NCBI GenBank assembly: GCA_946479075.1 | Contig: CAMLDT010000236.1 | Location: 1 to 5,104, forward strand | Length of the DNA: 5,104 bases | Origin: an uncultured Polaromonas sp. | GTDB lineage: Bacteria > Pseudomonadota > Gammaproteobacteria > Burkholderiales > Burkholderiaceae | Direction: 5' to 3' | Shown: positions 1-5,104 of the stretch, piece after piece | How the letters are laid out: each line of letters opens with the position of its first letter | Numbering within the stretch: position 1 is the first letter of the stretch | Position numbers and translations under genes: made by a program | The notes under the pieces: generated by a model | What the model was told of the DNA's origin: nothing | Seen by the model: only the letters and a program-made list of their open reading frames with translations | Databases searched by the model: none

Positions 1-1777
1 CGGCACTGGCGTAGGGCGGCATCGGCGCCTTGAAGGCCAGGCGCCAGGCGTTGTAAGCCATGCGGTGCGACATCAAGGTCCATTGGGGAATCAGGTAGTG
101 GCTGTGCATGATCACGCGGTCCAGCGCGCGGCAGGCCGGCAGCAGTTCGGCCTTGCTGCGCGCGCCGGCAGCCGCGGCCACCAGCGCATCGACGGCCGGG
201 CTTTTCACACCCATGAAGTTACCGGAGCTTTCAGTGTCGGCCGCCTTGCTGCCGAAAACGTCGGCCAGCTGCTGGCCGGGATCGTGGGAACCGGGGAAAT
301 TGATGGTGGTGACGTCGAACTCGAACTTGTCCAGGCGCTGCTGGTACAGCGCAAAATCCACCGGCGAAAAGCGCAATTCGATGCCCAGCTTCTCCAGATT
401 GCGCAGCCAGGGCGCGATGGTGCGCACCCCGCCCTCGCGGCTGTCCAGGTATTCAAGCACCATGGCCTCGCCTTTGGTATTGCGCAGTGCGCCGTCCCGG
501 TAGATCCAGCCAGCGTCCTTGAGCAGGGCCTGGGCGCGCCGCAGGTTGGCGCGCAGCGACTGGCCTGGGCCTTCGGTAGTGGGCGGTGTGTACATCGGGC
601 CGAACACCGCGTCGGGTACCTTGCCGCGCCAGCGCTCCAGCAGCGCCAGTTCTTCGGGCGACGGTGTGCCGGTGGCGGCGCAATCGGTGTTGCCGAAAAG
701 GTCCTGCACGCGCGGGTAACCGTTGTAGAACATCTGGCGGTTCATCCACTCGTAATCCAGCGCCAGGCCCAGTGCCTCGCGCACGCGCCGGTCGGACAGC
801 TGCGGGCGCCGGCTGTTGAGCACATAACTCTGGAAACCCGCCGGCTGTTTGTGGTCGAAAGCCTGCTTGACCAGCTCGCCACTGTCGAAGCGCCGGCCGT
901 TGACGCGGCGCGCCCAGTCGCCCGCCGAGTAAAAGGTCATCATGTCGAACTCGGCTGCCTTCAGCGCTTCCAGCCGGGCGGTGTTGTCCTTGTAGATCTT
1001 GACGGTGATGCGGTCGAAGTTGTTGCTGCCGCGGCGCACCGCCAGGTCGCGGCCCCAGTACTGCGGGTCCCGCACATAGGTGATGTCCTTGCCGAAACGC
1101 ACCGGGCCGATCTTGTAAGGCCCGCTGCCGATGGGGATGTCCATCACCACTTCGTCAAAGCGCTTGGCCTTGCCGTTTTCAACGCCCCAGGCGCGGCTGA
1201 ACACCGGCAGGCCACCCACCGTCAGCGGCAGTTCGCGATTCGGCTTTTTGAAACGGAAACGCACGGTCTGCGCATCAATCACGTCGCAACCGGCCACGTC
1301 TTCCAGCAGCGATTTGTAAGACGGGCTGACGTAAGGGCCGATGAGCGTGTCGTAGCTGTGCTTGACGTCGGCCGCCTGCACCGGCGCGCCGTTGTGAAAC
1401 CGCGCTTCGCGGCGGATCCGGAAGGTGACGCTGAGCCGGTCCGGCGCCACCGCCACATCCTCGGCCAGCAGGCCGTAGCCGGAGGCGGTTTCGTCCATGG
1501 AGCCGGTTAGCAACGAGTCAAACATCACGGCCGACAAATAGGCCGGCGCCGAGCCCTTGATGGTGAAGGGGTTGTATTTGTCGAAGGTGGACAGGCGCTG
1601 GTTGCTGACCAGCCGCAACTCGCCGCCAATGGGCGCCTCTGGATTGGCGTAGTCAAAAGCGGTGAAGCCCGGCGGGTACTTCAGGTCGTCCCACAGTGCG
1701 TAGCCATGGGCGCCCCAGGACGGCGTGGCCCCGAGGGCAAGCCCCAGCAGACAGCACGACCACGCAAAAATCCTCAT
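1..1777 (-). CDS. yejA: YejA-type ABC transporter periplasmic substrate-binding protein (3' end cut by window edge)
   Basis: Periplasmic solute-binding protein, family 5 (DppA/OppA-like), of a peptide ABC importer. The window holds 592 codons with no stop; YejA proteins are about 600 residues, so only a short C-terminal piece is missing. Residues 1-22 form a signal peptide (MRIFAWSC, a leucine/alanine core, then SWG before AHGYALW). There is no lipobox, so the mature protein should be soluble in the periplasm. YejA-like stretches include FDYANPEAP at 41-49, GSGPYKI near 217, DPQYWGRDL and RGSNNFD just after it, SDRRVREAL near 327 and [11 protein letters not shown] near 542. The ATG is fixed: an in-frame TAA lies seven codons upstream (1796-1798) with no other start between. 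The ribosome site is poor (AGG 13 nt upstream). In enteric bacteria YejABEF imports peptides and microcin C; the substrate here is unknown. Permease and ATPase genes would be expected left of the window. Confidence 0.93.
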   Translation of the reverse strand, partial: MRIFAWSCCLLGLALGATPSWGAHGYALWDDLKYPPGFTAFDYANPEAPIGGELRLVSNQRLSTFDKYNPFTIKGSAPAYLSAVMFDSLLTGSMDETASGYGLLAEDVAVAPDRLSVTFRIRREARFHNGAPVQAADVKHSYDTLIGPYVSPSYKSLLEDVAGCDVIDAQTVRFRFKKPNRELPLTVGGLPVFSRAWGVENGKAKRFDEVVMDIPIGSGPYKIGPVRFGKDITYVRDPQYWGRDLAVRRGSNNFDRITVKIYKDNTARLEALKAAEFDMMTFYSAGDWARRVNGRRFDSGELVKQAFDHKQPAGFQSYVLNSRRPQLSDRRVREALGLALDYEWMNRQMFYNGYPRVQDLFGNTDCAATGTPSPEELALLERWRGKVPDAVFGPMYTPPTTEGPGQSLRANLRRAQALLKDAGWIYRDGALRNTKGEAMVLEYLDSREGGVRTIAPWLRNLEKLGIELRFSPVDFALYQQRLDKFEFDVTTINFPGSHDPGQQLADVFGSKAADTESSGNFMGVKSPAVDALVAAAAGARSKAELLPACRALDRVIMHSHYLIPQWTLMSHRMAYNAWRLAFKAPMPPYASA

Positions 1778-1869
1778 GCGACAATTCTGCCCTACTTAGA
1801 CGGCATCACGCGCATCGCCCCGGGGCATGGCGGGGCTTGCCGGTTCACTCGCACAGACTGGAGCAGAAG
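1778..1869. promoter_or_regulatory. Divergent intergenic region between yejA and fabI
   Basis: This 92-bp gap must carry the 5' control signals of both yejA (leftward) and fabI (rightward), unless the fabI promoter lies inside yejA. I found no convincing -35/-10 pair for either gene; the closest -10-like box (GACAAT, 1780-1785) has no matching -35 box. The gap contains a perfect 10-bp palindrome, GCCCCGGGGC (1817-1826), and a second GGGGC at 1832-1836 that could pair with the first GCCCC instead. Two alternative small GC hairpins in the fabI leader are therefore possible. Any regulatory role is inference. Confidence 0.4.
1860..1863 (+). promoter_or_regulatory. Ribosome binding site of fabI
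   Basis: GGAG sits 6 nt before the ATG at 1870. It decides the start: the reading frame is open back to an ATG at 1696, but that start would lie inside yejA and add 58 residues with no FabI similarity. Confidence 0.8.
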
Positions 1870-2670
1870 ATGGGTTTTCTTGACGGCAAAAAATTGTTGA
1901 TCACAGGCGTGTTGTCGAATCGCTCGATTGCCTACGGCATCGCCAAGGCCTGCCACGCGCAGGGCGCCGAGCTGGCGTTCAGCTATGTCGGCGAGCGTTT
2001 CAAGGACCGCATCACCGAGTTTGCGGCGGACTTTGACTCCCAACTGATTTTTGATTGCGACGTGAGCAGCGACGAGCAGATCGAAAAAATGTTCGCCGAC
2101 CTGTCGCAAACCTGGCCGACCTTTGACGGCTTTGTGCACAGCATCGGTTTTGCCCCGCGCGAGGCGATTGCCGGCGACTTCCTCGACGGTCTGAGCCGCG
2201 AAAGCTTCCGGATTGCGCACGACATCAGCGCCTACAGCTTCCCGGCCATGGCCAAGGCGGCCCTGCCGATGCTCAACCCGAAATCGGCGCTGCTGACCCT
2301 GAGCTACCTGGGCGCGCTGCGCGTGCTGCCCAACTACAACACCATGGGCCTGGCCAAAGCATCGCTGGAAGCCAGCGTGCGTTACCTGGCCGAGTCGCTG
2401 GGCAGCAAGGGCACCGGCATGCGGGTCAACGGCATCAGTGCCGGCCCGATCAAGACGCTGGCCGCCAGCGGCATCAAGGACTTCGGCAAGATGCTGAAAG
2501 CCACCGCCGCCGCGCCAATCCGCCGCAACGTGACCATCGAGGACGTCGGCAATGTCGCCGCCTTCTTGCTGAGCGACCTGGCGGCCGGTGTCAGCGCCGA
2601 GATCACCTATGTGGACGGCGGCTTCAGCCAGGTGGTGGGCGGGATCAGCGATCCGGCTGAAGCGGGCTGA
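1870..2670 (+). CDS. fabI: Enoyl-[acyl-carrier-protein] reductase (NADH), FabI
   Basis: Catalyses the last step of each fatty-acid elongation cycle, reducing trans-2-enoyl-ACP to acyl-ACP with NADH in the cytoplasm; FabI family members are homotetramers of the short-chain dehydrogenase fold. The product is 266 aa against 262 in E. coli and aligns from the first residues ([14 protein letters not shown]). Numbering matches E. coli FabI through the active site: the nucleotide-binding TGV with SIAYG (12-14, 19-23), D64-V65, HSIGFAP (90-96) with G93, Y146, and the catalytic pair Y156 and K163 in [21 protein letters not shown] (187-193) and IKDF of the substrate-binding loop follow, with a 2-residue insertion before them. 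VDGGF marks the usual C-terminal SDR stretch. Residue 150 is Leu where E. coli has Glu. Wild-type residues at G93 and F203-equivalent loop regions show no obvious triclosan-resistance change. Start supported by GGAG 6 nt upstream. Single-gene unit, divergent from yejA. Confidence 0.98.
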   Translation: MGFLDGKKLLITGVLSNRSIAYGIAKACHAQGAELAFSYVGERFKDRITEFAADFDSQLIFDCDVSSDEQIEKMFADLSQTWPTFDGFVHSIGFAPREAIAGDFLDGLSRESFRIAHDISAYSFPAMAKAALPMLNPKSALLTLSYLGALRVLPNYNTMGLAKASLEASVRYLAESLGSKGTGMRVNGISAGPIKTLAASGIKDFGKMLKATAAAPIRRNVTIEDVGNVAAFLLSDLAAGVSAEITYVDGGFSQVVGGISDPAEAG

Positions 2671-2688
2671 ACAGCGTCGCCGTCGCAA

Positions 2689-2765
2689 ACGCTATCGAAT
2701 AGATAGCTGCTCACGCCCGGCTGGCGGGGGCTGGAGGCTAAAAAGGCTTGAAAAAAAGGCCCAAA
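2689..2765 (+). repeat. REP-like intergenic element with perfect hairpin, downstream of fabI
   Basis: Begins 18 bp after the fabI stop. It contains a perfect inverted repeat, GCTATC (2691-2696) and GATAGC (2702-2707), with a 5-nt loop. A GC-rich segment follows with a weaker CCCG/CGGG stem (about 2716-2728), then an A-rich part in which AAAAAGGC occurs twice (2740-2747 and 2753-2760). The order, GCTATC..GATAGCTGCT, then a GC-rich stem ending CTGGAGGC, then TAAAAAGGCTTGAAA, resembles a short intergenic repeat I recall from many Comamonadaceae genomes. The hairpin and internal repeat are visible here; membership of a genome-wide family is recollection and cannot be shown from one copy. Element borders are approximate. 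Confidence 0.55.
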
Positions 2766-2779
2766 ACGGCGGTCGAGCC
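2751..2779 (-). terminator. Possible intrinsic terminator of the GNAT gene
   Basis: Read on the minus strand, GGCTC (2779-2775) can pair with GGGCC (2762-2758), one pair being T-G, across a 12-nt loop. Seven T residues follow directly (2757-2751). It lies about 96 bp after the GNAT stop codon and overlaps the A-rich part of the repeat-like element. The stem is short and the loop large, so this is tentative. No comparable T-tract follows fabI on the plus strand. Confidence 0.33.
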
Positions 2780-2874
2780 ATCGTGCCTCACGCCCCGGTT
2801 GGCATCAAATCGCCCTGCAGCCCCCTGAACACGGGCATGAGCAGCTCCTGAAACCATAGCAGACCGGGCAGGAA

Positions 2875-3657
2875 TCACTGCCGGCGCCAGTATTCATACG
2901 ACCAGGCCGGGACAAATCCGGCGCGCCGGTACAGTGCCTGTGCCGCTGCGTTGCCCTCTTCCACCTGCAGAAAACAACGCGCCACACCACGTGCCATGGC
3001 CGCCTCGGCCAGCGCAGCCAGGATGCGTCCGGCCATGCCGCGGCCGCGCCAGGCCGGCGCCGTGCGCATGCCGTGCACGCTGACCCAGCCCTGCGAAAAA
3101 GCCGCCGCACCGGCAGCCACCGTCTGGCCTTCCTCACGGACGCTGGCATACAGCGAGCCTGGCGCGCGTGCCAGCGCGGCGACCCGGCTGGCGCCATCGG
3201 CAGGATCCGCGCCGTTACCCAGAAACAGCGCCGCCCAGGCGGCATCCGGCTCGGTGGCGATGTCGGCCGGCGGCTGGGACGAGACAGTACGCATGGCGGC
3301 CACGTCCGCCACTTCCGCCACCTGCACCTGCGTCGCCTGCTTGCTGCGGTAGCCGCGCCGCAGGAGGTGCAGGCGCACCGCGTCGAAACAGGGGCTGTCT
3401 GCGAGCCGGAACAGCGGCGGCAGCCCGTGCGCCAGGTATCGGGCTTCGATCTGGCCGATGGCTGCGACATCGCCGACCGCGTGTTGCAGCGGCACCGCGC
3501 TTTTGGCCCGGTTCACCGAACCCCGGTCGAAGGCCAGCAGCCAGCCGTCCAGCTCTTCGATGGCTTGCGGGGACACGGCGGCGGCTGTGGCACGTTCGAT
3601 GCCAGCCACATCGCCGGCAGCCAGCGTAGATCCATGGCAGTCGCTTTGCGAGATCAA
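2875..3657 (-). CDS. GNAT-family N-acetyltransferase
   Basis: Predicted cytoplasmic acetyl-CoA-dependent N-acetyltransferase; substrate unknown. From the chosen TTG start it has 260 aa. The C-terminal half carries the GNAT fold: motif A at 197-210 (MRTAPAWRGRGMAG), with the R-G-R-G-x-A pyrophosphate-binding loop at 204-209, and motif B at 236-248 (NAAAQALYRRAGF). The N-terminal half (EELDGWLLAFDRG, NRAKSAVPL, LPPLFRL, RRGY) matches the extra N-terminal domain seen in GNAT proteins of this length. The frame is open upstream to 3801, but residues there look non-coding and overlap the ligase 5' region. TTG at 3657 is preferred because AAGGA lies 5 nt before it; in-frame ATG at 3705 has no ribosome site. 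The first ~15 residues look unlike the rest, and the stop is followed by a coding-like in-frame tail; both are treated under findings. Gene call secure, ends less so. Confidence 0.88.
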   Translation of the reverse strand: MISQSDCHGSTLAAGDVAGIERATAAAVSPQAIEELDGWLLAFDRGSVNRAKSAVPLQHAVGDVAAIGQIEARYLAHGLPPLFRLADSPCFDAVRLHLLRRGYRSKQATQVQVAEVADVAAMRTVSSQPPADIATEPDAAWAALFLGNGADPADGASRVAALARAPGSLYASVREEGQTVAAGAAAFSQGWVSVHGMRTAPAWRGRGMAGRILAALAEAAMARGVARCFLQVEEGNAAAQALYRRAGFVPAWSYEYWRRQ

Positions 3658-3662
3658 GCTTG

Positions 3663-3667
3663 TCCTT
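3663..3667 (-). promoter_or_regulatory. Ribosome binding site supporting a TTG start for the GNAT gene
   Basis: On the minus strand AAGGA precedes the TTG codon (3657-3655) by 5 nt. It is the best Shine-Dalgarno match near any candidate start of this gene and is the reason for choosing TTG over the upstream ATG codons. Confidence 0.55.
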
Positions 3668-3708
3668 CGGGGTTGTGGCGGCACGGCACCGGTGACCATC
3701 ACCATGCA

Positions 3709-3737
3709 TTGCGCGGGAGCAGGTTCATTTTTACACT
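3709..3737 (+). promoter_or_regulatory. Weak candidate promoter of the ligase gene
   Basis: TTGCGC (3709-3714), a 17-bp spacer and TACACT (3732-3737) form a weak sigma-70-like arrangement; the -35 box matches only its first three bases. Transcription would start near 3744, which coincides with the first possible ATG of the ligase and so fits translation from the later ATG at 3837. The -10 box overlaps that of the divergent GNAT promoter. Confidence 0.25.
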
Positions 3738-3756
3738 CAGGCCATGACCGTTTCAA
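3728..3756 (-). promoter_or_regulatory. Candidate sigma-70 promoter of the GNAT gene
   Basis: On the minus strand TTGAAA (3756-3751) matches the -35 consensus in five of six bases. After an exact 17-bp spacer, TAAAAA (3733-3728) matches the -10 consensus in four of six. Transcription would begin near 3721, leaving a leader of about 64 nt before the TTG start. Confidence 0.45.
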
Positions 3757-3836
3757 GTCAAGCGCACTGGCATGGCTACCGGCAACAGATGCCTGCACCA
3801 CGCCCTGACACTTCTTCCGGAAAATCGCGGAACGCC

Positions 3837-4724
3837 ATGGGCTGGCTGCACCGGGCCGCGTGCGTGCTGACCCTGCTTGCCGGCCTGGCTGGGCTTGCGC
3901 TGCCCGCTTCGGCGGCCACCGGCAGTCCGCCGCTGATGCTGGCCAATGTCTACCGGCCCGGCATGGCGCTGCAGGACTACTGGGTCAGCGAAAAACTCGA
4001 TGGCGTGCGCGGCTACTGGGACGGCAGCCAACTGCTGACCCGCGGCGGTGAACGCGTCGCCGCGCCCGCCTGGTTCACCGCCGGCTGGCCTCGCGTGCCC
4101 ATGGATGGCGAACTCTGGGCCGGACGCGGCCGCTTCTCGCAGGCGGTCTCCACGGTACGGCAGCAAACGCCTGACGACGCGGCCTGGCGCGGCATGCGTT
4201 TCATGGTGTTCGACCTGCCGGCCCATGGCGGAACGTTTTCAGAACGCTTGCCCGCGCTGCATGGCGTCGTCAGCCGCATCGACCAGCCCTGGGTGCAGGC
4301 TGTGCCGCAACAGAAAATCCCCACCGCGGCCGCCCTGCAGGCCTTGCTGCTGAAAACCGTGAAGCTGGGTGGTGAAGGCCTGATGTTGCACCGCGGTGCA
4401 TCCCTGTACCAGGCGCTGCGCAATGACGACCTGCTCAAGCTGAAAACCCATGACGATGCGGAGGCGCGCGTGCTGTCGCAGCTTCCCGGCCAGGGCAAAT
4501 ATGCGGGCATGCTGGGCGCCCTGCTGGTGGAGGCGCCGGGCGTGGACGGAAAGCCCGGGATTCGCTTCAAGCTGGGCACGGGCTTCAGCGATGCCGAGCG
4601 CAAACAACCGCCGGCCGTCGGTAGCTGGGTGACTTTCCGTTATCGCGGCGTCAATGACAGCGGCATCCCGCGTTTTGCCAGCTTCATGCGGGTGCGGGAA
4701 GACATGCCACCCGCGCCACCTTAG
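3837..4724 (+). CDS. ligE: Exported ATP-dependent DNA ligase (Lig E type)
   Basis: Seals nicks in double-stranded DNA through a ligase-adenylate intermediate. From this start it has 295 aa. Residues 1-26 form a signal peptide (MGWLHRAA, a leucine/alanine core, then PASA before ATG), so the enzyme should act in the periplasm. The nucleotidyltransferase motifs appear in order: motif I KLDGVR with catalytic Lys53; TRGG (Arg69, Ia); DGELW (Glu92, III); FMVFDLP (Phe125, IIIa); EGLMLHR (Glu180, IV); LLKLK (Lys201, Lys203, V). A C-terminal OB-fold follows (GKYAGMLGALLVE, then FKLGTGFSD and FRYRGV). No extra DNA-binding domains are present, as expected for the minimal Lig E class. The frame is open to ATG 3744, which would add 31 residues. 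The later ATG is preferred because it places the signal peptide at the N-terminus and has GGA 5 nt upstream; the start remains uncertain. Lig E enzymes have been linked to competence and extracellular DNA; that role is not visible here. Confidence 0.9.
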   Translation: MGWLHRAACVLTLLAGLAGLALPASAATGSPPLMLANVYRPGMALQDYWVSEKLDGVRGYWDGSQLLTRGGERVAAPAWFTAGWPRVPMDGELWAGRGRFSQAVSTVRQQTPDDAAWRGMRFMVFDLPAHGGTFSERLPALHGVVSRIDQPWVQAVPQQKIPTAAALQALLLKTVKLGGEGLMLHRGASLYQALRNDDLLKLKTHDDAEARVLSQLPGQGKYAGMLGALLVEAPGVDGKPGIRFKLGTGFSDAERKQPPAVGSWVTFRYRGVNDSGIPRFASFMRVREDMPPAPP

Positions 4725-4727
4725 AGA

Positions 4728-4739
4728 GGCGGGGCCGCC
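4728..4739. terminator. GC-rich palindrome between convergent genes, possible bidirectional hairpin
   Basis: GGCGG (4728-4732) and CCGCC (4735-4739) are perfect inverted repeats that nearly fill the 15-bp gap between the ligase stop (4722-4724) and the decarboxylase stop (4740-4742, minus strand). With a 4-bp stem and 4-nt loop it could fold in either transcript. No T-tract follows on either strand, so intrinsic termination is doubtful. Confidence 0.25.
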
Positions 4740-5104
4740 CTATTCCTTCACGCAGTCGGCGTAGTAATGGCGTTTGCCGTCGGCGTCCTGCTCCTCGACC
4801 AGGCCATGGATGTCGGTCTCGAAGCCCGGGCACTGCGCATTGAATTCGCGTGAAAACTTCAGGTAATCGACGATCTTCTTGTTGAAGACCTCGCCGGGAA
4901 TCAGCAGCGGAATGCCCGGCGGGTAAGGCGTGACCAGCCCGACGGTGATGCGGCCTTCGAGCTTGTCGATTTCCACGCGCTCGGTCTTGTGTAGCGCGAT
5001 GTGCGCATAGGCATCGCTGGGTTTCATGGCCGGCGTCAGGTCGCTCAGGTACATGTCGGTGGTCAGGCGTGCGATGTCGTACTTGGCGTACAGGTTGTGC
5101 ACAT
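4740..5104 (-). CDS. Orn/Lys/Arg decarboxylase, C-terminal fragment (5' end cut by window edge)
   Basis: PLP-dependent basic amino-acid decarboxylase of the fold-type I (prokaryotic ornithine/lysine/arginine) class, which makes putrescine, cadaverine or agmatine. Only the last ~121 codons are in the window; these enzymes usually have about 700-760 residues, so the PLP-binding lysine and catalytic core lie to the right. The visible part is the C-terminal domain. From the GTG codon at 5102, YPPGIPLLIPGE falls at residues 60-71 and CPGFETDIHG at 91-100; both are hallmarks of CadA/SpeF/AdiA C-termini. That GTG is an internal codon, not the start. Substrate cannot be assigned, since the specificity residues are outside the window. 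The gene converges on the ligase with only 15 bp between the two stops. Confidence 0.93.
   Translation of the reverse strand, partial: VHNLYAKYDIARLTTDMYLSDLTPAMKPSDAYAHIALHKTERVEIDKLEGRITVGLVTPYPPGIPLLIPGEVFNKKIVDYLKFSREFNAQCPGFETDIHGLVEEQDADGKRHYYADCVKE

Noticed and set aside
65..1510. 481-codon plus-strand open frame lying antisense to yejA
   Set aside because: It is opposite a gene with clear YejA family motifs and signal peptide. Its translation is rich in Ala, Arg, Val, His and Gln with no domain pattern, as expected for the antisense of a GC-rich gene.
1696..1869. 58-residue N-terminal extension of FabI from ATG 1696
   Set aside because: It overlaps the start of yejA and looks unlike protein. 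FabI proteins start at MGFL, and the GGAG site is placed for ATG 1870.
1792..2688. 298-codon minus-strand open frame antisense to fabI
   Set aside because: FabI on the other strand is unmistakable across its full length. The antisense product has low-complexity Ala/Gly/Gln/Val composition and no recognisable motif.
2805..3470. 221-codon minus-strand frame overlapping the GNAT gene in another phase
   Set aside because: Arg/Ser/Pro/Cys-rich translation without motifs, overlapped by the true GNAT frame throughout most of its length.
3073..3747. 224-codon plus-strand open frame opposite the GNAT gene
   Set aside because: The minus strand carries complete GNAT motifs A and B; this frame has none and its composition is typical of an antisense shadow.
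3744..3836. 31-residue N-terminal extension of the ligase from ATG 3744
   Set aside because: It would put a long polar stretch before the signal peptide, has no ribosome site, and falls at the predicted transcription start. Kept as an alternative only.
1..5104. Possible new defence, phage or mobile system
   Set aside because: All five genes belong to recognised housekeeping or accessory families on alternating strands. No integrase, transposase, toxin pair, CRISPR repeat or tRNA is visible.

Overview
The window is dense, GC-rich bacterial DNA with five protein-coding genes, two of them cut by the window edges. Gene content, protein style (a beta-proteobacterial FabI, a YejA-type binding protein, a secreted minimal DNA ligase) and a small hairpin repeat after fabI all suggest a beta-proteobacterium of the Comamonadaceae (Rhodoferax/Polaromonas-like). 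This placement is an inference from recalled family features; no search was run.

Layout from left to right. Positions 1-1777, minus strand: a YejA-type periplasmic peptide-binding protein of an ABC importer, complete at its N-terminus and missing only its last residues at the left edge. A 92-bp divergent gap follows. Positions 1870-2670, plus strand: fabI, the enoyl-ACP reductase of fatty-acid synthesis, with all catalytic residues present. Positions 2671-2874: a convergent intergenic stretch with a hairpin-bearing repeat-like element, a possible terminator for the minus-strand gene, and a coding-like in-frame tail just after that gene's stop. Positions 2875-3657, minus strand: a GNAT acetyltransferase that probably starts at TTG. 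A short divergent control region with two overlapping candidate promoters separates it from the next gene. Positions 3837-4724 (or from 3744), plus strand: an ATP-dependent DNA ligase of the small exported Lig E type, with a signal peptide. Positions 4740-5104, minus strand: the C-terminal end of an Orn/Lys/Arg decarboxylase, converging on the ligase with a 15-bp gap.

No two neighbours share a strand, so there is no operon inside the window and each gene is probably transcribed separately. The genes do not form one pathway: peptide uptake, lipid synthesis, acetylation, extracytoplasmic DNA nick sealing and amino-acid decarboxylation are independent functions. I found no CRISPR array, tRNA, rRNA, insertion sequence, phage gene or clear new multi-gene system. 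The most interesting points are the exported ligase, the repeat element after fabI, the overlapping divergent promoters, and the unsettled start and end of the GNAT gene.
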